From assembly GCA_002347095.1 (NCBI GenBank), contig DDWZ01000023.1, forward strand, positions 62,001 through 126,000: a stretch of DNA of 64,000 bases. The letters run 5' to 3'. Positions 43,203 to 52,101 of this stretch are shown piece after piece; position 1 is the stretch's first letter, and the number at the start of each line of letters is the position of its first letter. A model generated the notes under the pieces. It was not told where the DNA came from. It was given only the letters and a program-made list of their open reading frames with translations, and made no database searches. The DNA comes from Desulfobulbaceae bacterium UBA2273 (GTDB lineage Bacteria > Desulfobacterota > Desulfobulbia > Desulfobulbales > Desulfurivibrionaceae). The translations under genes and the position numbers were made by a program.

Positions 43203-46181
43203 ATGCACAGGCTCGATGCATTGATGCTCACCCGACTCATGCTGGGGCTTTGCCTCCAGGGCTTCGCTTTTTTCTGCCTTTTGGCACTCCCGGCAACTGT
43301 TGGGGCCATGCCTGCTCCGGTGGTTATCACTCCGGAACACGGCTCGTACTTCCTGGCGAAACATCTCGAACTCCTGGAAGATCCCACCACACACCTCACC
43401 ATCACCGACATTATCTCCCGGCAAAACGAACCCCGTTTTGCCCCCTCTTCCACCGAAACCCCCAGCTTCGGCTTTACCACTTCCGCGGTCTGGGCTCGTT
43501 TTACCGTAAAAAACAGCCTGCCCCGCACGGTGGAGTATTTTCTCGAAATAAAATACCCCCTGCTTGACCAGATAGATTTGTATATCCCCTCCGGACCGGA
43601 GACCTTCACCGTTTTTAAGGCAGGGGACAGCATGCCCTTTAAAGACAGGGCCATCCAACACAAAAATACCATCTTCCCGGTCATGCTGGCCTCCGGCGAA
43701 GAGAAAACCCTGTACCTGCGCTGTGAAACGACAAGCTCCCTGAATTTGCCCATCGTACTGCATTCCCCAGCCTGCCTGGCCGAGGAAATCACCAGGGAAC
43801 AGACGCTGCTGGGCATCTATTACGGCATCCTGCTGGTCATGATGATCTACAACTTTTTCATCTATCTCGGCCTCAAGGACAGCACCTATCTCTACTACGT
43901 TCTTTTTGTCTTCACCTACATGCTCTTCCAGTTGAGCGTCAACGGCATGGCTTTTCAGTATTTCTGGCCCAATCGGATCTGGTGGGCCAACAACTGCACA
44001 CCCTTGTTTATTTTTCTCGCCTATATCTTCGCCACCCAGTTCACCAGAAACATTCTCGACACGGCAAAAAACGTCCCCCGGATTGACGCCATTCTCCGGG
44101 CAGGTCTCGTTCTTTCCGCGCTCGGCAGCGTTCTTACCCTTTTTGTCGGCTACAATCTGAGCATCCGTTTGGCGACGCTGATGAGCCTGACCGTGGTTGC
44201 CCTGATCGTTGCCGGATTTACCTGCATGATCAAAGGCTACCGTCCGGCCCGCTATTATTTTCTGGCCTGGTCCGTTTCCATGCTGGGGGTAACGGTGTAT
44301 GCCCTGAAAACCTTCGGCATCCTGCCCCACATCTTCATTACCCACTGGGGAATCCAGCTCGGCTCGGCCTGGGAGGTCATCCTGTTGTCCATGGGGCTTG
44401 CCGACCGATTCCAGCTCATGAAACAGGAAAAGGAGCAGATGCAGACCGTTTACGCCCGGGAGCTTGAGGAAGCCCACGGCGAGCTGGAAAAATCCTTCCG
44501 GGATATGGAACAGTTCAAAAACTCCCTGGAGACTCTGCTTGAAGCGCGAACAGCAGACCTGAGCCGGGTCAACGAAAACCTCGCCAGAGAGGCCGAGGAC
44601 CGGCAAAAAGCCGAAGCCCGGGCGGAAGCGGCCAGCAAGGCAAAGTCCCAGTTCCTTGCCTCCATGAGCCACGAAATCCGCACCCCGATGAACGCCATCC
44701 TCGGCATGACAAACATGGCGACAAAATTAGCCGAAACAGCAAAACTCCGGCAATACCTCGCCGTTATCCAGGACTCGGGAAAAACGCTGCTTGCCCTGAT
44801 CAACGACATCCTTGATTTCTCAAAGATCGAAGCGGGTCGCCTTGACCTTGAATGCGCCAATTTTGACCTGCGGGAAACCCTGGAGAGTCTTGCGGATCTG
44901 TTCGGCAAGCAGGCCGCGGACAAAGGCCTTGAATTGCTCATCAACGTGCGCGGCAACACCCCCTGCGCCTTGAAGGGCGACGCCCTCCGCCTGCGGCAGA
45001 TTCTGATCAACCTTGTCAACAACGCCATCAAGTTCACCCACACAGGCGAGGTCGCCGTCACGGCCCACGGCGAAAGGCTGACCGATGATGCGGCAATCCT
45101 CTCCTTTTCCGTCCGGGATACAGGCAGTGGCATCAACCATGCCCAAATCAGACAACTCTTCAGCGAATACACCCAGGCAGACAGCTCAACCTCCAGACTG
45201 TATGGAGGAACCGGGCTTGGCCTTGCCATCAGCAAACAACTGGTCACCCTCATGGGGGGAGAAATCAGCGCCGAAAGCGAGCCGGGCAGAGGAAGCACCT
45301 TCTATTTTACCGTCAGCGTAGAGCTTCAACCCCAAGAGGCCCAGCACGCCCTTGTCCTTCCCGCCTCGATTTCCGGGGCCAGGGTTTTGGTGGCGACACG
45401 CCACCCGGCCTTGCGAGAAACCTTGCTGGAGATGCTCGCGGGCTTTGCTTGCAGGCCGGAAATTCTCCAGCCCTTTGCCGCAGGCGCTATCACCCACAAC
45501 ACCCCGGAACACGCGCTCTTTGTTCTCGACAGCTCCCTGCCCGAACTCGATCTGCCGCATTTTCTGGCAAACCGGGCGGCCAGCCACCCGGACGAGTCCC
45601 TGACTCCGGCCATAATTCTCACCCAACCCGATTCCGGACCACTCCTTGAAAACCTCCAGGGTTGCCTCCGGGTTGTCGTTCTGAACAAGCCGCTCAAGCA
45701 ATCCTATCTGTTCGAAGCAATCGTCACCTGTCTCGAAACGGCAGATGCCACCCCGGCCTGCACCGCTCCTCCACCTCGGGAAAACGACAAAAAACAATTC
45801 ACGACCCTAAAGGGAAAACAGGTGCTTGTGGTCGAGGACGACCCGGTAAACCAGATGGTGACAAGTCAACTCTTGACAAGAGCCGGCATTCTGGTTGATA
45901 TAGCGGGCAACGGTCATGAGGCGCTGGCGGCTCTGCAAGAAAAAACCTATGATGCGGTGTTGATGGATATCATCATGCCGAAAATGGACGGATTGACCGC
46001 CACCAAGGCCATCCGCCAGAGCCTGGGGCTCGATCTGCCCATCATCGCCCTCACCGCCAACGCCATTAAGGGCGACCGGGAAAAATGCCTTGCAGCCGGC
46101 ATGGACGCGTATCTGACCAAACCCGTGGAAATACAAAGCATGTACCAGATTCTGGAAAAATTTACCGCCGTGCGCCCATGA
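43203..46181 (+). CDS. hybrid histidine kinase with 7TMR-DISM sensor, two receiver domains (one degenerate)
   Basis: A 992-residue protein: signal peptide, a periplasmic 7TMR-DISM extracellular domain (about 40-195), seven membrane segments (about 200-405), a coiled coil, HisKA (SMSHEIRTPMNAILGM with His490), HATPase (DTGSGI, GTGLGLAIS), a degenerate receiver (about 720-845; the usual acidic pair is replaced in VLVATRHP although VLDSSLP and LNKPL remain) and a true receiver (VEDDPVNQM, Asp922 in LMDIIMPKMDG). Its stop overlaps the start of the acyl-CoA ligase gene as ATGA, which links it to fatty-acid use. Confidence 0.92.
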   Translation: MHRLDALMLTRLMLGLCLQGFAFFCLLALPATVGAMPAPVVITPEHGSYFLAKHLELLEDPTTHLTITDIISRQNEPRFAPSSTETPSFGFTTSAVWARFTVKNSLPRTVEYFLEIKYPLLDQIDLYIPSGPETFTVFKAGDSMPFKDRAIQHKNTIFPVMLASGEEKTLYLRCETTSSLNLPIVLHSPACLAEEITREQTLLGIYYGILLVMMIYNFFIYLGLKDSTYLYYVLFVFTYMLFQLSVNGMAFQYFWPNRIWWANNCTPLFIFLAYIFATQFTRNILDTAKNVPRIDAILRAGLVLSALGSVLTLFVGYNLSIRLATLMSLTVVALIVAGFTCMIKGYRPARYYFLAWSVSMLGVTVYALKTFGILPHIFITHWGIQLGSAWEVILLSMGLADRFQLMKQEKEQMQTVYARELEEAHGELEKSFRDMEQFKNSLETLLEARTADLSRVNENLAREAEDRQKAEARAEAASKAKSQFLASMSHEIRTPMNAILGMTNMATKLAETAKLRQYLAVIQDSGKTLLALINDILDFSKIEAGRLDLECANFDLRETLESLADLFGKQAADKGLELLINVRGNTPCALKGDALRLRQILINLVNNAIKFTHTGEVAVTAHGERLTDDAAILSFSVRDTGSGINHAQIRQLFSEYTQADSSTSRLYGGTGLGLAISKQLVTLMGGEISAESEPGRGSTFYFTVSVELQPQEAQHALVLPASISGARVLVATRHPALRETLLEMLAGFACRPEILQPFAAGAITHNTPEHALFVLDSSLPELDLPHFLANRAASHPDESLTPAIILTQPDSGPLLENLQGCLRVVVLNKPLKQSYLFEAIVTCLETADATPACTAPPPRENDKKQFTTLKGKQVLVVEDDPVNQMVTSQLLTRAGILVDIAGNGHEALAALQEKTYDAVLMDIIMPKMDGLTATKAIRQSLGLDLPIIALTANAIKGDREKCLAAGMDAYLTKPVEIQSMYQILEKFTAVRP

Positions 46182-47899
46182 TCGCCACCGCCATAACGAC
46201 ACTGAATCTGCTGCTGGAGGAAAGTTCCCTCTCCTTCAAAAACCTGCCCGCGGCAGGCCTCGCCTTTCAGCCGCCCTTGCACTACGGGGAGTTCCGCCAA
46301 AAAGCCCTGGAAATCGCGGCCCTGCTCAAGGAACAAGGCATCAAAAAAGGCGACCGGGTGGCGATTCTCGCCGATAATTCCCCCCAGTGGGGCATGGCGT
46401 ATTTCGGCATTGTCCGGCTTGGGGCGATCGCGGTTCCGATCCTTCCTGATTTTCCGGAGGCCGACGTCAAGCACATTCTGAAGGAAGCCGGAGCAAGCAT
46501 TCTCTTCACCACCCAGCGCCAGCTTGAAAAGCTCTACGAGCTTCCGGGCAACACACTCAAGGTTGTGATCACCCTGGATGACGCCATCGACCCGAACAAC
46601 CTCTTGGCCACCCTGCCCTTCAGCCGTTTTCTCCTTGCCGCCAGGGATCTTCCGGAAAAGAAAAAAGCCATCGCCGCGAATTTGGCCGGTCCGGACGACA
46701 CCGCCTCGATCATCTATACCTCCGGCACCTCGGGCCATGCCAAGGCGGTGATGCTGAGCCATAAAAACTTCATCAGCAATGTTCGCTCCACCCTGTCCAT
46801 CTTTCCCGATGAGCCGGTGCAGGGCTGGACCTTTCTTTCGATCCTGCCCATGTCCCATGCCTATGAATTCACCATCAGCTTCCTGGTGCCGCTGGCCACG
46901 GGCTCCCGCATCGTCTATGCAGGCAAGACCCCGACGCCCACCGTTCTTGAACGGATCTGCAAACACGAACACCCCTCCATCATGTGCATGGTGCCCATGG
47001 TCATGGAGAAAATTTACAAAAAAAAGGTGCTGCCGGCCATCAGCGCCAATGTTTTCATGCGGGCAGCCATGAAGCTGCCCCTCGTCCGCCGCAAGATCCT
47101 GCAGAAAATCGGCCGAAAACTGCAACTATTTTTCGGAGGCACGCTGAAGTTTGTCGCCATCGGTGGCGCACCGCTCAACATCGAGGTGGAACGATTCCTG
47201 GCCGAGGCCGGCTTTCCATATATTGTCGGCTACGGCTTGACCGAAGCCTCCCCCCTGGTCAGCGCCGGGCCATACGGCGATTCGAGCATCGCCCTGGGCT
47301 CGGCAGGAAAACCGGTGCAGAATGTGGAGGTCCGGATCAGCAAAGCAAATCCTGAAACGGGCCTGGGTGAAATCCTGGTCCGGGGCCCCAATGTGATGCA
47401 AGGGTATCGCGCCAATCCAGAGGCGACCAGAGAAGTGCTTGCTCCCGACGGCTGGCTTTCCACCGGCGATCTCGGCTATCTCGACCCCCAGGGAAACCTC
47501 TTTATCAAGGGACGTTCCAAGAGCGTGATTGTCCTTTCCCACGGCGAGAACATCTATCCTGAAGCGATCGAGGAGAAGATCAACGCCTTCCAGCATGTAG
47601 TGGAATCGCTGGTGCGCGAACGCGACAACCGATTGGAAGCCCTGGTCTATCTCGATTACGAGCTGATCGATGCCGAAACCCGCGGCAAGGACCAGGCCCG
47701 GCAGAGGGAGCATATCGCCGGGATTCTGGCTGAAATCAAAAAACAGGTGAACCAGCAACTGCCCCCGTATGGGCAGCTTGCCCAGGCAAGCGAACATCGC
47801 GAGCCGTTCACCAAAACCGCTACCCATAAAATAAAGCGCTATCTGTACACCAGTTCCGCCTGCTCTGATATGAACGGAAAAAAAGGAGAGAGGAGATGA
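46178..47899 (+). CDS. AMP-dependent acyl-CoA synthetase/ligase, FadD-like
   Basis: A 573-residue adenylate-forming enzyme with IIYTSGTSGHAKAVML (P-loop), GYGLTEASPLVS, GWLSTGDLGYLD and KGRSKSVIVLSHGENIYPE, then the C-terminal catalytic Lys region (KTATHKIKR). It activates a carboxylic acid, probably a long-chain fatty acid, to acyl-AMP and acyl-CoA. The start at 46178 overlaps the kinase stop, and the last bases overlap the FadL start, so the three genes are translationally coupled. Confidence 0.92.
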   Translation: MIATAITTLNLLLEESSLSFKNLPAAGLAFQPPLHYGEFRQKALEIAALLKEQGIKKGDRVAILADNSPQWGMAYFGIVRLGAIAVPILPDFPEADVKHILKEAGASILFTTQRQLEKLYELPGNTLKVVITLDDAIDPNNLLATLPFSRFLLAARDLPEKKKAIAANLAGPDDTASIIYTSGTSGHAKAVMLSHKNFISNVRSTLSIFPDEPVQGWTFLSILPMSHAYEFTISFLVPLATGSRIVYAGKTPTPTVLERICKHEHPSIMCMVPMVMEKIYKKKVLPAISANVFMRAAMKLPLVRRKILQKIGRKLQLFFGGTLKFVAIGGAPLNIEVERFLAEAGFPYIVGYGLTEASPLVSAGPYGDSSIALGSAGKPVQNVEVRISKANPETGLGEILVRGPNVMQGYRANPEATREVLAPDGWLSTGDLGYLDPQGNLFIKGRSKSVIVLSHGENIYPEAIEEKINAFQHVVESLVRERDNRLEALVYLDYELIDAETRGKDQARQREHIAGILAEIKKQVNQQLPPYGQLAQASEHREPFTKTATHKIKRYLYTSSACSDMNGKKGERR

Positions 47900-49134
47900 A
47901 AAAAAGAATCGCTGTTGCCGCCCTGGCCGGAATACTGGCCGCCACCCCCGCCTTTGCCTCGGGCTATCGCATCCCGGAGCAATCCACAAACTCAGTGGCG
48001 CTCAGTAACGCCTATGTGGCCAACACTCCGGGCGCAGACGCCAGTTATTACAACCCGGCCAACATGAGCTGGCTGGAGGAGGGCTGGCATTCCGAGTTCA
48101 GCCTCACCTACATTAATCTGGCGAGCATTGAGTATACCGACAACAACTCCTCCGCCAGAAGCGGCAGCTCCAGAACAGAAAACTTTGCCCTCCCCGAGTT
48201 TCACCTTGTCTCGCCCCAGTACAACAACTTTCGCTTTGGCCTTTCGCTGGTCTATCCCTACGGCCTGTCCAAACGATGGGAGGCCCCGTATCCCCGCATG
48301 ACCTCGGAAGAATTCACTCTGAAAACCTATGAACTCAACCCCAATCTTTCGTATCAGGTAACCGACACCTTTTCCGTTGCCGCAGGAGTGCGGGCAATTT
48401 ACAGCGAAGGCAAGGTGAAAAGCACCGATACCCTCGGGACCCTTGGCCTGGCGCGACGGGATCTTGATGGCTCCGCCACGGACTACGGGTACAACCTCGC
48501 CGTCACCTATAAGCCGGTCAGCAACCTCTCGCTTGCCGCAACCTACCGCTCCAAGGTCGACTTGGAGATTGAGGGAGATGCAACGCTTGGCATTGGCGGC
48601 GCCACTTATTACAACAACCGTTACGCAGAGGTCATGGTGCCTGCCCCGGCGGTGCTCACCTTGGCCGCCGCCTACACCTTTGCTGCGACCACGGTGGAGT
48701 TCACCTATGACAAGACCTACTGGAGCGCCTACGACAAGCTGGATTTCAATTACGATGTTTCACTGCTGACCATCAACCCCACCCTCTACGCCCTTTTCGA
48801 TGCCCCTGGCGCAAAAAACTGGAGCAACACCGATGCCTTCCGCATTGGCCTAACCCACAAGCTGAACACCCATTGGACCGTCATGGCCGGATTCGCCATC
48901 GATAAAAACCCGGTCCCGGACCAAACCCTGGGCTTTGAGCTGCCGGATTCCGACGCCAAAATATATTCCATCGGCGCGCGATACCAGATCACCGACACAC
49001 TGCAAGTTGGCGCGGCCTATCTCTACGACGACAAAGAGAGCAGAACCGTTGCCAGTTCCGCTCCTAAACCAAACGGCACCTTCGACAATTCCGCGGCCCA
49101 TCTCCTCAACATCGGGCTGCAATACCGCTTTTAA
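47896..49134 (+). CDS. FadL-family outer-membrane transport protein
   Basis: A 412-residue outer-membrane beta-barrel. A signal peptide (cleavage after AFA near 22) is followed by GYRIPEQSTNSVALSNAYVANTPGADASYYNPANMSW, the family's N-terminal hatch motif (NPA), and amphipathic strands, ending with the Phe-terminated NIGLQYRF. FadL proteins import long-chain fatty acids and aromatic hydrocarbons. ATGA overlap with the ligase gene suggests import and activation work together. Confidence 0.93.
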   Translation: MKKRIAVAALAGILAATPAFASGYRIPEQSTNSVALSNAYVANTPGADASYYNPANMSWLEEGWHSEFSLTYINLASIEYTDNNSSARSGSSRTENFALPEFHLVSPQYNNFRFGLSLVYPYGLSKRWEAPYPRMTSEEFTLKTYELNPNLSYQVTDTFSVAAGVRAIYSEGKVKSTDTLGTLGLARRDLDGSATDYGYNLAVTYKPVSNLSLAATYRSKVDLEIEGDATLGIGGATYYNNRYAEVMVPAPAVLTLAAAYTFAATTVEFTYDKTYWSAYDKLDFNYDVSLLTINPTLYALFDAPGAKNWSNTDAFRIGLTHKLNTHWTVMAGFAIDKNPVPDQTLGFELPDSDAKIYSIGARYQITDTLQVGAAYLYDDKESRTVASSAPKPNGTFDNSAAHLLNIGLQYRF

Positions 49135-49148
49135 TATGACACACAAAC

Positions 49149-50345
49149 ATGATTGAAACCACGGCGGAATCCGCCTCCAATTATCCCCCGGATGTCCATT
49201 GCCTGAGGCTGGGCAACCGGGAAATCTTCCTCATCGGCACGGCCCACATCTCCAAGGAGTCGGTGGATCTGGTGCGCCAGGTCATTGCCAAGGAAAGGCC
49301 GGACTGCGTCTGCGTGGAGCTTGACGAAAAACGCTACGAGGCCCTGGCCAAGCGCAAGACCTGGGAGCTTCTCGACCTGCGGGAAATCATCCGCAAGAAA
49401 CAGCTCTCCACCCTGCTGATCAACATGATTCTTGCCTCGTATCAGAAACGCCTCGGCGACCAGATGGGGGTCAAACCGGGCACCGAACTGCTGGAGGCGG
49501 TGCAGGAGGCGGAGAAATACGGAATTCCCGTGGCGCTCTGCGACCGGGATGTGCGGGTCACCCTGCGCCGGGCCTGGCAATCCACCTCATTTTGGCGCAA
49601 AAATTATCTGCTGGCCAGCATTCTCACCAGCATGTTCGAGGAAACAGAGATCACCGAGGACAAGCTGCGGGAATTGAAGGAGAGCGATGTTCTCTCCGAG
49701 CTGCTCAGTGAACTGGGCCACGCCATGCCCGAGCTCAAGCAGGTGCTCATCGACGAGCGAGACACCTTTCTGGCGGAAAAGATCAAGGGGGCCGAAGGCA
49801 AGAGGCTGGTGGCCGTGGTGGGGGCCGGGCATGTGGCCGGAATCAAAACGGCCCTTGGCGAAGACCGCAGCGGCCAGATGGAGGGGATCAACATAATTCC
49901 ACCGGTTTCCCCGGTCTGGAAGGTTGCCGGTTGGGCCATCCCCGCCATCATCGTGCTGGCTCTGGTTGCGATCGCCGTCACCAAGGGCGCGGAGGTGGCC
50001 GGCGACAATGTGCTGTTCTGGATTCTGGCCACCGGCCTTCCCGCCGCTTTCGGGGCCATCCTGGCGCTGGCCCATCCCTTTACCATCCTCGGCGCCTTTG
50101 TCGGAGCGCCCATCACCACCCTGCTGCCCGTGCTCGGCGTGGGACATCTCACGGCATTCATTCAGGTCATGGCCCAACCGCCGCTGGTGATTGAGTTTGA
50201 AACCGTCCTTCAGGACATGGCAAGCGTCCGCGGCTGGTGGCGCAACCGCTTGTTGCGGCTTTTTCTGGCCTTTATGCTGCCGAGCATGGGGGCTGTGGCC
50301 GGCATGTGGGTCGGCGGCTCCAGAATTATCTCAAACCTCTTTTAG
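49149..50345 (+). CDS. TraB/PrgY (TIKI) family membrane protein
   Basis: A 398-residue protein. The N-terminal domain has FLIGTAHISKESVDLV, CVELDEKRYEAL and VVGAGHVAGI, the TraB/GumN/TIKI motifs thought to form a metal-dependent protease or hydrolase site. The C-terminal third has four or five membrane segments (about 255-285, 285-325, 360-390). It is 14 bases after the FadL gene and so may be part of the operon. In bacteria PrgY-type members block pheromone signalling; the role here is unknown. Confidence 0.88.
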   Translation: MIETTAESASNYPPDVHCLRLGNREIFLIGTAHISKESVDLVRQVIAKERPDCVCVELDEKRYEALAKRKTWELLDLREIIRKKQLSTLLINMILASYQKRLGDQMGVKPGTELLEAVQEAEKYGIPVALCDRDVRVTLRRAWQSTSFWRKNYLLASILTSMFEETEITEDKLRELKESDVLSELLSELGHAMPELKQVLIDERDTFLAEKIKGAEGKRLVAVVGAGHVAGIKTALGEDRSGQMEGINIIPPVSPVWKVAGWAIPAIIVLALVAIAVTKGAEVAGDNVLFWILATGLPAAFGAILALAHPFTILGAFVGAPITTLLPVLGVGHLTAFIQVMAQPPLVIEFETVLQDMASVRGWWRNRLLRLFLAFMLPSMGAVAGMWVGGSRIISNLF

Positions 50346-50450
50346 GCTCCGTTACGAAACGACCTCGCCACTCGTGAGCATTTCGTTGCGGCTTCGCATG
50401 CCGTCTCTGATATCCGGACGACGACAGCACCTTAAATACAACGGCTTTAG
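50344..50450. repeat. dispersed palindromic repeat, copy C
   Basis: Read on the plus strand this copy starts AGGCTCCGTTACGAAACG, then GAGCATTTCGTTGCGGCTTCGCATGCCGTC. It shares blocks, order and spacing with copies A and B (CGTTACGAAA, ATTTCGTTGCGG, TATGCCG). It lies between the TraB-like gene and yhbY. Confidence 0.55.
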
Positions 50451-50459
50451 GCAAAAAAC

Positions 50460-50783
50460 ATGAACAAAAAATTGTATCTTGCGGGCAAAGAGGCCCGCCA
50501 CCTGCGCGGTCTGGGACACCACCTCTCCCCTCTGGTCATGATCGGCAAGGACGGCGTTACCGACAATCTCACCGAAGCCTTGGAAGCAGTGCTTACCGCG
50601 CACGAGCTGGTCAAGGTCAAGATCCAGGACGGTTGCCCCTTTGCCCGGGAAGAGGCCGCAGAGCTGCTGGCCCAAAAAACCAAAAGCCGGATCGCCCAGA
50701 TCATCGGCAAAACCTTCCTGCTCTTCCGCGAAAACAAGGAGCAGAAAGAAGACAAGAAAATCAAGCTGCCGAAGGGCAAATAG
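50460..50783 (+). CDS. yhbY: ribosome assembly RNA-binding protein YhbY (CRM domain)
   Basis: A 107-residue protein with LAGKEARHLRGLGHHLSPLVMIGKDGVTDN, the CRM/YhbY RNA-binding domain with its conserved GxxG-like loop, and a lysine-rich C-terminal tail (EQKEDKKIKLPKGK). It binds 50S precursors in bacteria. It begins after dispersed repeat copy C and ends 20 bases before cmoB. Confidence 0.94.
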   Translation: MNKKLYLAGKEARHLRGLGHHLSPLVMIGKDGVTDNLTEALEAVLTAHELVKVKIQDGCPFAREEAAELLAQKTKSRIAQIIGKTFLLFRENKEQKEDKKIKLPKGK

Positions 50784-50803
50784 CTGTAGCCTCAGACCCG
50801 GCC

Positions 50804-51763
50804 ATGCGCGATTATCTTGACCTGCTGAAAACCGCCGACAAGGACGCCATCCGCGCCCGGCGGACAGAGACGGCCGCTCGGCTGGCCCAGCCCAAAAAAG
50901 GCTTTTTGCGCTTCCGCGAGCCCTATGAGGCCTTGCATCACCTGCAGGCACGATTCACCGATTTCAGCAAGGATGCGGTGACCATCGGCCGGGCCGATGA
51001 GTTGGGCGAAACGGACCTGTGCCTGGTGCGGGAGACCATGCGGGCCTTCATGCCTTGGCGCAAGGGACCATTCGATGTGTTCGGGGTTGAAATCGATGCC
51101 GAGTGGCAAAGCTGGCGCAAGTGGAATCGGCTGCTGCCCGCCCTGCCCGACCTCACCGGCAAGGTGGTGGCCGATATCGGCTGCAACAACGGCTACTACA
51201 TGTTTCGCATGCTGGAGCATAAGCCGCGCTGCGTTATCGGGCTGGAGCCCTTTCTCCAGCATTATTACTGCTTCAAGACCCTCCGCCGGATGGCCGGGGC
51301 CGACGAGCTGTTCATCGAGTTGATGGGAGTGGAGGACATCCCCCTCTTCCCCACCTGTTTTGATGTGGTGTTTCTGATGGGCATCATCTACCACCGCATC
51401 TCGCCGGTGGAGATGCTGCGGGAAATCCGGGCAGCCATGCGCCCCGGCGGGGTTTTAATTTTAGAATCCCAGGCCATCCCCGGCGAGGAACCGGTGGCCC
51501 TTTTTCCCGAGGAGCGTTATGCTAAGGTGCCAGGCACCTATTTCGTGCCCACGGCAAATTGCTTGCGCAACTGGCTCATCCGCACCGGCTTTACTGAGGT
51601 GGAAATCTTTTGCAGCCACCCCATGAGCAGCGAAGAACAACGGAAAACAGCATGGATGACCTTTGAATCCTACGAGGATTTTCTTGACCCCGGCAACCCT
51701 ACCCTGACCGTGGAAGGCTACCCGGCACCCTTGCGGGTGTATCTTCGGGCGAATAGCCCCTGA
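50804..51763 (+). CDS. cmoB: tRNA U34 carboxymethyltransferase CmoB
   Basis: A 319-residue SAM-binding methyltransferase: WNRLLPALPDL then VVADIGCNNGYYMFRM and IGLEPFLQHYYCF, and later LMGIIYHRISPVEML, as in CmoB, which uses carboxy-S-adenosylmethionine to make the 5-oxyacetic acid uridine at tRNA position 34. ATG at 50804 gives a length near E. coli CmoB. CmoA, which makes the cofactor, is not in the window. Confidence 0.93.
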   Translation: MRDYLDLLKTADKDAIRARRTETAARLAQPKKGFLRFREPYEALHHLQARFTDFSKDAVTIGRADELGETDLCLVRETMRAFMPWRKGPFDVFGVEIDAEWQSWRKWNRLLPALPDLTGKVVADIGCNNGYYMFRMLEHKPRCVIGLEPFLQHYYCFKTLRRMAGADELFIELMGVEDIPLFPTCFDVVFLMGIIYHRISPVEMLREIRAAMRPGGVLILESQAIPGEEPVALFPEERYAKVPGTYFVPTANCLRNWLIRTGFTEVEIFCSHPMSSEEQRKTAWMTFESYEDFLDPGNPTLTVEGYPAPLRVYLRANSP

Positions 51764-51804
51764 ATGGTCTGCAGATCAACCCTTTACCCAAAAATGGTGG
51801 CGAC

Positions 51805-51954
51805 TTGGCAAAGCCTAACTATCAGTACGAAAAACGGCAGCGAGAACTGGCAAAGAAAAAGAAAAAGGAAGAAAAAAAGCAGAGCCTGTTGGAAAAAAAG
51901 GAAATCCCCTCCGAGTCCGAGCCTGATCAACTTTCAGACACGAATACGGATTGA
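51805..51954 (+). CDS. small basic protein with TTG start
   Basis: A 49-residue protein reading MAKPNYQYEKRQRELAKKKK and then an acidic C-terminal tail (SESEPDQLSDTNTD). The start is TTG, with GGTGG seven bases before it. The opening is the same as that of a small conserved protein in many Proteobacteria and Desulfobacterota, from memory (KRQRELAKKKK-type). It is 41 bases after cmoB. The function of the family is unknown. Confidence 0.72.
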   Translation: MAKPNYQYEKRQRELAKKKKKEEKKQSLLEKKEIPSESEPDQLSDTNTD

Positions 51955-52049
51955 AGCGGTTCTTGGCAGGAGACTGGCCTTTCCGGAACATTGGCGACGC
52001 CAATACTGCGCATCTCCCCAAGTTCACGAATTAATTTACGGCCTCCTCC

Positions 52050-52079
52050 TTGACTTCCTCCAGCGTATCCGCATAGTAT
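52050..52079 (+). promoter_or_regulatory. possible sigma-70-type promoter before the flagellin gene
   Basis: TTGACT (52050-52055, five of six) and TAGTAT (52074-52079, four of six) with an 18-base spacer. A GTATAC direct/inverted repeat (52076-52088) overlaps the -10 region. The -10 box is about 23 bases before the ATG. No sigma-28 or sigma-54 site was found. Confidence 0.4.
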
Positions 52080-52101
52080 ACGGTATACAAGGAGGTCTGC
52101 C

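Noticed and set aside
51955..52101. Sigma-54 or sigma-28 promoter before flagellin
   Set aside because: No GG-N10-GC pair or TAAA-N15-GCCGATAA-like element; the sigma-70-like pair fits better.
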